Shown in pieces: positions 8,783 through 15,878 of a DNA stretch of 64,000 nucleotides. Below the pieces are notes generated by a model. It had not been told where the DNA came from, did not search any database, and was given only the letters and a program-made list of their open reading frames with translations. Source of the DNA: Flavobacteriales bacterium (GTDB lineage: Bacteria; Bacteroidota; Bacteroidia; Flavobacteriales_F; PHOS-HE28); contig JADKAN010000003.1 in NCBI GenBank assembly GCA_016719225.1, positions 333,288 to 397,287 on the forward strand, written 5' to 3'. The position numbers were made by a program, and so were the translations under genes. How positions within the stretch are numbered: the first letter of the stretch is position 1; each line of letters starts with the position of its first letter.

Positions 8783-9285
8783 ACCTGCCCGGCTTGCTTC
8801 TTTCCGCGCGCACCTCTGCTTTCCGCCGTTGGGTATTGAACATGGGTCTAAAGCGCATGATCCCGTTCAACCGGCCGCACGGCTTGAACGTGGTACCGTT
8901 GGAAAGCGGCGGCATTAAGGTCCTGATACCTTTTTGGCGGATCAACCAGAACCACATCCGTGGCATCCATGCGTGCTGTTTGGCCACTGCGGCGGAGTAT
9001 TGCAGCGGATTGGCGCTGATGGAGCACTTGGACGCTAAGAGCTATCGCATCATCATGAAGAGCCTGCACATGGAGTACCATTATCAAGCCAAGAGTGCGG
9101 CATCGGCTGTCTTTTCGCCGTCGGCGGAAGAAGTGGGGACCAACATCCGGAAGGTCGTGGAAAGTGGCGAAGCGGTTTTATATGTGGCTGAGGTCCCCGT
9201 GCACGATGACAAAGGGAATCACTTGGCCACAGGCCGCATTACCTGGCAGGTCAAACCATGGGGAAGCGTGCGCACAGCGCGTTAG
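8779..9285 (+). CDS. DUF4442 hotdog-fold protein
   Basis: 168 residues, coupled to the MazG-like gene by a 4-bp overlap. The pattern NHIRGIHACCLATAAEYCSG and the C-terminal ATGRITWQVKPWG fit DUF4442, a hotdog-fold family related to acyl-CoA thioesterases (YiiD C-terminal type). No signal peptide. Thioesterase activity is a family inference, and the usual substrate is unknown. Confidence 0.75.
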   Translation: MNLPGLLLSARTSAFRRWVLNMGLKRMIPFNRPHGLNVVPLESGGIKVLIPFWRINQNHIRGIHACCLATAAEYCSGLALMEHLDAKSYRIIMKSLHMEYHYQAKSAASAVFSPSAEEVGTNIRKVVESGEAVLYVAEVPVHDDKGNHLATGRITWQVKPWGSVRTAR

Positions 9286-9345
9286 TTTTTGACCCGTTCA
9301 AATAGATCTGCAGCGGCGGGAGTGCGCCACAGCGCTGCTCAAAAA
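9286..9345. terminator. Possible bidirectional terminator between convergent genes
   Basis: TTTTTGA (9286-9292) and TCAAAAA (9339-9345) flank an inner inverted pair GCAGCG (9310-9315) and CGCTGC (9333-9338). The arrangement gives T-runs on both strands and sits exactly between two convergent genes. Confidence 0.45.
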
Positions 9346-9346
9346 T

Positions 9347-10177
9347 TCAATTCGCCTTTACGAGCAAAGCGTCGGCATCGTACACGAAGTACATGTCAAC
9401 GTAAGGCCGCAACATGGGGGGCATCTTCTGGTTCTCCTGCATCGGGACGATCACCAACGCCTTATTTCCCCAGAGTGCACCCAGGTAGGCGCGGTATTTC
9501 TTGAAGAGGTTCAACTCGGGCCAGCGCTCTTCAAAACTGTCGATGCCATCCGGCCAGTTGCGCTCCGTGCTGCGGAAAACAACGGCATCGATCTCGGACT
9601 TGCTCATTCCCGCACCCAGCATGGCCTTTACGGCCGCGCTGTCCGCGCCGATGTTATAGGCGGCATACACCGCCTCCGGCTTTTGGATCTTCACTTTCGC
9701 ACGGTTCTCCCAGCTGGGGCCTTTGCTCACCAGTGGCCGCAAACGGGGAGGTGCAGCCGCACGCAGGGCGCGTTCCGGCAACACCATATACAGGTCGGAA
9801 TCGGGGCGCATGGTCAATGGAAGGTCCAAGTTCGCTTTTGCTGGGATGGACACGATCGCCATCATTATACTGTCCTGTGGGAACGTGCCTACGCGGAAGC
9901 AGCGGTAATTCTGGATGTGAACAGCATTAGCGACAAGGGCACTGTCGCTGCGGATCCCTGCCGGCCACAGCATCTTATTTCCCGAGGCCATCACAGCGCG
10001 TACCTGCTGTTCCGGTGAGCCCGCAGCGGCCAAAGCGGCCTCTACGGCGTGGTCGCCTTCCACTGTGCGCACTTTCGCCAAGGCGGAAATATCCACGATC
10101 CGCACGGCATTTTGCGCTTGGCAAGCGGCAAAGGCCAAAAAGGAAAGCAATAGAAGGGAAGGTCGGATGAACTTCAT
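9347..10177 (-). CDS. Exported hypothetical protein, probable lipoprotein
   Basis: 276 residues. The N-terminus is a hydrophobic signal (LLLLSFLAF) ending in AAC, a weak lipobox with Cys at about residue 19. The rest has two similar-looking alternating segments (around GSPEQQVRAVMASG and DSAAVKAMLGAGMS), suggesting an internal duplication of a small alpha/beta unit. I recognise no family. It is convergent with the DUF4442 gene and divergent from gpx. Confidence 0.65.
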   Translation of the reverse strand: MKFIRPSLLLLSFLAFAACQAQNAVRIVDISALAKVRTVEGDHAVEAALAAAGSPEQQVRAVMASGNKMLWPAGIRSDSALVANAVHIQNYRCFRVGTFPQDSIMMAIVSIPAKANLDLPLTMRPDSDLYMVLPERALRAAAPPRLRPLVSKGPSWENRAKVKIQKPEAVYAAYNIGADSAAVKAMLGAGMSKSEIDAVVFRSTERNWPDGIDSFEERWPELNLFKKYRAYLGALWGNKALVIVPMQENQKMPPMLRPYVDMYFVYDADALLVKAN

Positions 10178-10267
10178 GTTGCGCGTTTCTACGCGAGCTG
10201 TCCGCGGAAAGTTGCTTTAGTGCAGCTTCTCCATGCCGCCTGTGCGGCCCGGTCCAGTGTTCATCCC

Positions 10268-10275
10268 GACCTTTG
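10268..10275 (+). promoter_or_regulatory. -7 box almost touching the gpx start
   Basis: GACCTTTG ends 4 nt before the ATG at 10280. With the usual Bacteroidota spacing of about 7 nt from box to transcription start, the mRNA would begin at or next to the start codon. Confidence 0.5.
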
Positions 10276-10279
10276 TACC

Positions 10280-10846
10280 ATGTTCAACACGCGAATTTTC
10301 CTCACCAGCGCCCTTCTCGCCTGTTTCTTACAAGCCGGGGCGCAGCAACCTTCCAACACAGGACACATGGGATTCCACAATCTAAAAGCCACCGATATCA
10401 ACGGCAAGCCGTTCGACATGGCCCAGCTCAAAGGCCATAAAGTAATGGTGGTGAACACCGCTAGCGAATGCGGCTTCACCCCACAGTACAAGCAGCTCGA
10501 GGAGTTGTATGAGAAGTACAAAGGCAGCGGCTTCATTATCGTTGGGTTCCCCAGCAATGATTTCGGGGGTCAGGAGCCCGCCGATGAAAAGCACATCGCG
10601 GCTTTCTGCGAGAAGAACTTCGGTGTCACGTTCCCGTTGATGTCAAAGGTCGCGACGAAAGGACCTGAACAAAGTCCGGTTTACGCGTGGCTCACGCAGA
10701 AGGCCAAGAACGGTAAGCTGGATAGCGAAGTGAAGTGGAATTTTCAGAAATACCTGATCGACGAGAACGGGAACTTGGTGGAGATGCTTCCCAGTGCTGT
10801 TGAGCCGTTGAACGGTAAGGTGCTCTCTTGGCTGGAAGGCAAGTGA
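10280..10846 (+). CDS. Exported glutathione-peroxidase family protein
   Basis: About 188 residues from the ATG at 10280; this start is favoured because the promoter-like GACCTTTG lies between it and the next upstream ATG. A signal peptide (residues 1-21, ending AGAQQ) suggests export. The peroxidatic residue is Cys64 in NTASECGFTPQY, with the family Gln in FGGQEP and Trp-Asn in KWNFQKYL, so it is a Cys-type GPx likely reduced by thioredoxin-like proteins. Its stop overlaps the bshB1 start (TGATG). Pairing with bacillithiol synthesis suggests a thiol and peroxide stress context. Confidence 0.9.
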   Translation: MFNTRIFLTSALLACFLQAGAQQPSNTGHMGFHNLKATDINGKPFDMAQLKGHKVMVVNTASECGFTPQYKQLEELYEKYKGSGFIIVGFPSNDFGGQEPADEKHIAAFCEKNFGVTFPLMSKVATKGPEQSPVYAWLTQKAKNGKLDSEVKWNFQKYLIDENGNLVEMLPSAVEPLNGKVLSWLEGK

Positions 10847-11568
10847 TGCAAGGATCAGTGGACATCCTGGTCATCACGGCCCACCCCGACGATGCGGAGA
10901 TCGGCATGGGCGGTACCATCCTACGGCACATCACCCAAGGCCGTTCCGTGGGCTTGGTGGAACTTACCGGGGGAGAATTGGGCACACGTGGTACGGCGGA
11001 GATCCGCGCGCAAGAAGCGGCTGCTGCGACGAAGGTGCTTGGTGTGTCCTTCCGTTATCAGCTGGGTCTTCGCGACGGTTTTTTCAGGGCCGATGAATCC
11101 AGCCTGCTGAAGGTGATCACTGCGTTGCGCACGCATCGCCCGAATGTGGTGCTCACCAACGCCGTGCGCGACCGCCACCCGGACCACGGTCGCGGTGCAG
11201 CCTTAGTTGCAGAAGCCTGTTTTCTGAGCGGCTTGCGCCGGATAGGTACCGAAGAGAACGGAACGACCCAAGAAGCCTGGAGGCCAAAGACTGTCCTGCA
11301 CGCCATACAGGACAACTGGATCGACCCCGACCTCGTGGTGGACATCACCCCGTATTGGGACAAGAAGTTGGAAGCACTATTATGCTTCAAAAGCCAATTC
11401 CACGACCCGAAAAGCAAGGAACCGATCTCCCCCATCAGTGTTCCGGAGTTCCTGCCATCGCTGCAAGGCCGCGCTTTGGCCATGGGCCGCTTGATCGGCT
11501 CCACCTATGGCGAAGGCTACACGGTGGTGCGGCCACCGGCGGTTGGAGATCTAATGGAGTTGGGCTGA
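10846..11568 (+). CDS. bshB1: Bacillithiol biosynthesis deacetylase BshB1
   Basis: About 240 residues of the PIG-L/LmbE deacetylase fold. Zinc motif AHPDDAE lies near residue 12 and the second motif RHPDHGRG near residue 107; both are intact. The C-terminal SQFHDPKSKEPIS and GEGYTV segments match the BshB1 branch, which removes the acetyl group from GlcNAc-malate in bacillithiol synthesis. Bacillithiol is the usual low-molecular-weight thiol of many Bacteroidota. The ATG at 10846 overlaps the gpx stop by one base, so the genes are probably co-translated. Confidence 0.9.
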   Translation: MQGSVDILVITAHPDDAEIGMGGTILRHITQGRSVGLVELTGGELGTRGTAEIRAQEAAAATKVLGVSFRYQLGLRDGFFRADESSLLKVITALRTHRPNVVLTNAVRDRHPDHGRGAALVAEACFLSGLRRIGTEENGTTQEAWRPKTVLHAIQDNWIDPDLVVDITPYWDKKLEALLCFKSQFHDPKSKEPISPISVPEFLPSLQGRALAMGRLIGSTYGEGYTVVRPPAVGDLMELG

Positions 11569-11739
11569 TCTGGAATTTCAATTTTCGCCTTTTGCGCTTA
11601 ATACCAGTGCGCCGGGTTCGGCTACCTTGAGTGCAGGATTCGATCATGGGCAGTGCGATAGGTTCTGCTTTTCAGTGCAGCAAACGGATCCGCATAAGAG
11701 CAAATGGCTGGCACAAGACATTAAAAGTAGGCAAAACAT

Positions 11740-11764
11740 AAATACACAATAAGTGTATTTTTTT
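11740..11764 (+). terminator. Rho-independent terminator after gpx-bshB1
   Basis: AAATACAC (11740-11747) and GTGTATTT (11753-11760) form a perfect 8-bp stem with a 5-nt loop, followed by further T residues. It lies about 170 nt after the bshB1 stop with no gene between. Confidence 0.65.
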
Positions 11765-11842
11765 GTGACCTTGGCCACACGATGAGGCACGTGGAAACAT
11801 CTTCACCAACAACGGCTCCTACAATGCCGATGGCGAACATCA

Positions 11843-11890
11843 GCTCCTCGGCTCCTCGGCTCCTCGGCTCCTCGGCTCCTCGGCTCCTCA
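11843..11890. repeat. 8-bp tandem repeat, six units
   Basis: The unit GCTCCTCG is repeated from 11843; five copies are perfect and the sixth ends in A. An 8-bp unit shifts the frame at each gain or loss. It lies in a gene-free stretch (11569-12167). A short minus-strand frame crosses it but has no convincing signal or homology, so no gene is called. Confidence 0.85.
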
Positions 11891-11926
11891 AAAGAGCTAA
11901 AAGTAACCTCTTCATTTCATGCCATT

Positions 11927-12010
11927 AAAAAAGCCCCCGGTGCTACTAACACCGAGGGCCGGTCGCTCATGTCCCACCTAACCCAGTTGCATAGGTAAAC
12001 GAAACAGAGC
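11927..12010 (-). ncRNA. Candidate small RNA with intrinsic terminator
   Basis: On the minus strand a perfect TAnnTTTG box (12022-12015) is followed by about 80 nt without a coding frame. Two hairpins are visible: ACCTA/TAGGT (11992-11996 with 11976-11980), then a 10-bp stem (11959-11950 with 11942-11933, one G-U pair, 7-nt loop) running into six T residues (11932-11927). On the plus strand that G-U pair would be a C-A mismatch, which argues for minus-strand transcription. No known RNA family is recognised. It could also be the leader of something downstream on the minus strand, but no gene follows. Confidence 0.5.
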
Positions 12011-12014
12011 AGTA

Positions 12015-12022
12015 CAAAGGTA
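12015..12022 (-). promoter_or_regulatory. -7 box for the candidate small RNA
   Basis: The minus strand reads TACCTTTG, an exact TAnnTTTG match. A -33 TTTG at standard spacing is not evident. Confidence 0.45.
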
Positions 12023-12167
12023 TCGCACCACCAGCAACGTGCCACTGCCCCTTGGCAGCACATCCAAGGATGCCTTCACGGATCTGCCGCAACTGATGAA
12101 GGCATTATTGTAGCGGAGTTTTTGACCGGATAGATGCGAAATGCATCGCGAACTAACGAACGAACGA

Positions 12168-13190
12168 ATGCTACTTTCAAAAACACGCAACAGGTGGCCC
12201 GGAGTAAGCGCAAGTTTGCTCTTGGGTTGCCTGTTGTTTATTGCTTCTCTCCGCTGTGAAGCGCAGAATTTGGTGCCGAATGGATCTTTCGAGCAGATAG
12301 ATAGCTGCCCAGTTTATCCTGCTCTAACTGGTTTTCAACCCGGTGCGATTCCTGACCAATGGTTCAGTGCAAGTGAGACACCCGACTACTTCAATGCCTG
12401 TGTTGACACAGTGACCAGCCTGCCATCGAATATGGTTGGTTATCAACAGGCATTCAATGGACAGGCTTATGCTGGGATGTGGTCATTTCTTTGGGACGAT
12501 TCTAGAGAGATGATCGGAGCTCAATTGGTAAGTCCTTTGTCCATCGGCGAAACTTACTATGCGAGCTTCTATGTGAACGCCGCGTATGGGGGGCAACAAC
12601 CGATTGATATTGGTTGCGGCAATACGGGACTGCTCTTCACCATGGATCCATACTTCTGGGTTACATATATGCCGGAGTACGGCTTGAGGAACTATGCCCA
12701 AGTATATAGTGCCAATGTGATCACGGACACATTGGGCTGGACATTGGTGAGCGGGAGTTTCGTGGCCGATAGCGCATATCGCTACTTAATCGTTGGCAAC
12801 CATTTCGACAATGTGCATACCGATACGGCGTACATTGGACCAAGTCCTTGGGATATTTACTATGGTTGGGCCTATACCTTGGTGGATCAAATCTGTGTAT
12901 CCCCGGATCCCGAAGGATGTCCGATGGCAACTGGAATGATCGAGGTGTCTGGCGCGAATGGGGGAGTTTTTCCCAATCCTGTGAAGGACGAGCTTCATGC
13001 CTACTTCGGAGAAAAGTTGGCAGGCGAAATTCGAGTTGTGGACGTACTCGGAAGAACGGTATGGATAGGAAGCGCAGCGGGAAAAGACCAATTAGATTTG
13101 CCTGTGGCAGATTGGGCAAAAGGACAATATGTACTGAATTGGATAGGGAAAGGTGGCAGGCGTTCGTTCAAGTTCGTGATCGTGGAGTAG
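12168..13190 (+). CDS. T9SS-exported protein with C-terminal sorting domain
   Basis: About 340 residues from the ATG at 12168; an ATG at 12141 would lengthen the leader. The signal peptide ends near CEAQNLVPNGSFE. The NLVPNGSFE...CP opening and the following beta-rich region resemble carbohydrate-binding-like jelly-roll domains common in T9SS cargo. The last 75 residues are a type A sorting domain: VFPNPVKDELH, VVDVLGRTVW, then GQYVLNW and a basic beta strand. T9SS cargo is translocated across the outer membrane and attached or released. Codon use looks less GC-rich than the flanks. Confidence 0.8.
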   Translation: MLLSKTRNRWPGVSASLLLGCLLFIASLRCEAQNLVPNGSFEQIDSCPVYPALTGFQPGAIPDQWFSASETPDYFNACVDTVTSLPSNMVGYQQAFNGQAYAGMWSFLWDDSREMIGAQLVSPLSIGETYYASFYVNAAYGGQQPIDIGCGNTGLLFTMDPYFWVTYMPEYGLRNYAQVYSANVITDTLGWTLVSGSFVADSAYRYLIVGNHFDNVHTDTAYIGPSPWDIYYGWAYTLVDQICVSPDPEGCPMATGMIEVSGANGGVFPNPVKDELHAYFGEKLAGEIRVVDVLGRTVWIGSAAGKDQLDLPVADWAKGQYVLNWIGKGGRRSFKFVIVE

Positions 13191-13223
13191 CAGTTCCGGT
13201 CTTGGTTTAAACAACACAAGACC

Positions 13224-14464
13224 ATGAGACATACAAACATAAAATTCTGGGCATTGGCCGGACTATTGGGCTGTGCGATGAGTTCCACGGCGCAAGTGTC
13301 ACTCCTTACAAATAACATAACTGGAACTGGCCCATACGTTGGCTGCGACGCCAACAGCAATCAACCCCTGCGGGTAAAAACGGAAGCGAACTACAACATT
13401 GATTGGTACACCGCTGCGATACAACGCATGCGGTTGAACAAGAAGTTGACTACCACCATAAACGGAGCAAGCGCAGTTGCTGATGGCTTTTTGCTCCTGA
13501 GCGGCCAGCCGGATGCGTTTACCAATACCAGCAGCAAGGCCCCTGGGCCTTGAACGGGAATGCCGCCATTAACTCAATAGACAGCACCGTGCTGTGGAGC
13601 GGAGTGAAGGTGGTGGGAGTCCGTGGTTTCGCCGATGGGAACTTCCTAGTCAATCCGGCCAACATACGTGGCGTATGGGGTATCGGGCGTAGGCCCCAAC
13701 CGGGTGGTTGGGGTTATGGTGGCTGGTTCGATGGTTACACGTATTGCTCACTGGGTGCTTGGGGGCCTTCGGACGCGCAACTGAAGGAGAATGTAATGCC
13801 GCTCGAAGGTGCCATGGAGAAGCTACTGCTATTGCAGCCGAAGTCCTACACCTACAAGGCATCGGATTTCCCGACTATGGGATTGGACGATGCTGTACAC
13901 TTCGGCGTGATCGCCCAAGAGTTGGAAGAGGTCTTTCCCGAACTTGTACATGACACGGAACAACCCGCTGCGGTGGACAGTATGGGCAATGAGATTGCGG
14001 CAGCCGTAAACTTCAAGATGGTGAATCAGGAGGGCTTATTGCCTTGGGTGATCGCCGGCATGCAAGAACAACAAGCAACCATTTCCAGCCTACAATCCCA
14101 AGTGGCCGCCATGCAGCAACAAATAGCTGCCTGCTGCGCCGCCCAAGGCCAAGATATGGCCCCGAACAACGGCGACCAGCGCAACGCACCAGCGGAAGAG
14201 TTGAAGGAGCAACGCTTGCTCATTATTCCCAACCCGGTGGCGGATCTTACCACGCTGCGCTACTACGTTCCACAGGCTGGCCAAGTAAGCCTGCAGGTAA
14301 GCAGCGCGGATGGCAAACCCATGGAGACCTTGCGTGAGGAGAAGGCGGAGGCCGGTGAGTTCAGCTACACTTGGAACACCACGCAATTGGCGGCAGGCAC
14401 GTATTTCTGCACCTTAATGGTGGATGGTAACGTAGTGGTGAAGCGGGCGGTGAAAGTGAAGTAA
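13224..14464 (+). pseudogene. T9SS cargo with S74 intramolecular chaperone domain, frameshifted
   Basis: Two frames join one protein. The first (13224-13553) has a signal peptide ending SSTAQVSL and a cargo region ending at a TGA. The second (from about 13550) continues with WALNGNAAINS, the S74/endosialidase chaperone motif DAQLKENVMPLEGAMEKL with HFGVIAQELEEVFPELV, a coiled coil (QEQQATISSLQSQVAAM) and a type A sorting domain starting LIIPNPVADL. Adding one C to the CCCC at 13540-13543 restores the expected junction. S74 domains trimerise and normally cleave themselves. Either this copy is inactivated or a base is missing from the assembly. Confidence 0.8.
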
Positions 14465-14473
14465 AGGGCATTT

Positions 14474-14567
14474 GGCAAAAGCCGAGCGCCTGCGTGAGCA
14501 TGGAACACTCGGCAAAAAGCCGAGCGTTGGGGTCAGTGGCACTCGGCCAAAAGCCGAGCGCCTGCGT
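14474..14567. repeat. Cluster of CTCGGC-N5-GCCGAG hairpins
   Basis: Two full copies of CTCGGC, five A-rich bases, GCCGAG lie at 14508-14524 and 14542-14558. A third, partial copy lies at 14474-14495. The first and third share the extension GAGCGCCTGCGT. The copies follow directly after the S74 gene stop. They may be a REP-like element or an extended transcription terminator. Confidence 0.7.
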
Positions 14568-14577
14568 AAGAGAAATG

Positions 14578-14614
14578 GATCGGGCTGTCGCGATGGGCGA
14601 TGGCCCGATCTTTT
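14578..14614 (+). terminator. Rho-independent terminator after the S74 gene
   Basis: GATCGGGC (14578-14585) pairs perfectly with GCCCGATC (14603-14610), followed by TTTT. Confidence 0.65.
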
Positions 14615-14632
14615 ATCAAGGTTCTTGAAGTT

Positions 14633-14654
14633 ATACCATATCGTCATATGGTAT
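14633..14654. repeat. Perfect 9-bp inverted repeat
   Basis: ATACCATAT and ATATGGTAT are separated by CGTC. The arms are AT-rich in a GC-rich background and sit between two convergent gene ends, so a promoter operator is unlikely; a structural or element-end role is possible. Confidence 0.6.
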
Positions 14655-14732
14655 TACCGAAAGAAGCGATGGCCGCCAGGAAGCAAAGGTGGTCGAAGGA
14701 TTTAGGTGCTGCGTAGCGCATTCATCCCTCCC

Positions 14733-15878
14733 TCACAACCCCATACCATTCTTCCTCACCAGCACGGCCTGATAACCCGTAGGACCAAACGAAACGCCCG
14801 GCGCAACGAAACCGCCATCATCCAGAAAGGTGATCGCGTGCAGGGCGGTGGTAAGATCGATCGGATAGGCGCGTTGCCACAGTTTAGTGCCCGTGGTGCT
14901 CACGCGCATGGCCATGCCGTTGGTAAGATGATCGCTGCCCGATCCGCCTACCAAGAGCAGTTCCCCATTGGAAAATGCTCGGATGCCTTCCGTGGAATTC
15001 GCAGCGGCCACATCGCCGAAGGTCCGTGTCCACAGGGTGTCGCCGGCGGCATCCATCGCCATTACGTAGGTGCTGCGAACGTGCTGCGCGCCCAACTGCG
15101 GGCCGTAGCTATCGGTGCGTCCGGCGAGATAGAAATTGGCCCCACTACGTGCAATGCCATTGAAAAGATCCTCCTTTGTGCCGCCCCAACTTTGCCACCA
15201 GAGCTCTGCGCCGTTTGCGTCCACGGCCAGTACGTAGGCATCCACGTCCCCGCTGAAGTTGCTAACGCGGCCCGCGGCCATGTAGCCGTTGTCCATCAAG
15301 GCCACGCCGTTCAGCGCATCATCGCCTCCGGTGCCGTAGTGTTGGCTCCACAGCAGCGTTCCGCTGGACGTGAGCCGCAGCAGCAACGCATCGCTGTTCG
15401 GCCCGCCGCGAAAGGTGCCGCAGGCGATCACGCCGTTGTCCGCCGTGCGTTCCAGTCCGCGCAGTTCCTCTTATTTCAGCGGATCATCGGAAGTCCAGGT
15501 CCACAGCACGGTGCCGGTGGTTGTGATCTTGGCCACCAAGGCGTCCTGGTCCGAGCGGCCCGGTGCGATCACCGAGCCGCAAAGCAGGATGTTGCCATCA
15601 CCGGAAGCCACGGCGGCCTGCACGAAACAAGTGCCGGCGATGTCCACGTTGTTCCACTGCGGGTTGCTTCCGTCCAGCGCAGTGCGCAGCAGCTTGATCT
15701 GCATTTTGGCACCGGTGCTCGACGCTTCGCGAACAACGGTGGACAAGCCCGTGGCATCGCTAACCGTGCCCACGGCGGCTTGCAAGCGATGGTCGCCGTA
15801 TTGAAGTTGAAATCCTTGCGCATGCACCATTCCCGTCGCCAAGAGCGCGCATGCGGGAAGGAACATGCGCTTCATCAT
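14733..15878 (-). pseudogene. Secreted beta-propeller-like protein interrupted by an in-frame TAA
   Basis: From the ATG at 15878 the frame encodes a signal peptide (FLPACALLATGMVHAQG) and about 118 further residues, then meets TAA at 15473-15471. The same frame continues without a shift for about 246 residues of repeated blade-like units (SGTLLWSQHYGTGGDDAL, ANGAELWWQSWGG, AGDTLWTRTFGD, TGTKLWQRAYP). A CAA-to-TAA change would explain it. The start overlaps the stop of the large upstream A2M gene by ATGA. No sorting domain is seen at the end. Readthrough, a true nonsense mutation or a base error are the options. Confidence 0.75.

Noticed and set aside
11721..11915. Minus-strand 64-codon frame over the 8-bp repeat
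   Set aside because: The repeat makes an RSRGAEE-type peptide; no signal peptide or homology. Kept only as a repeat.
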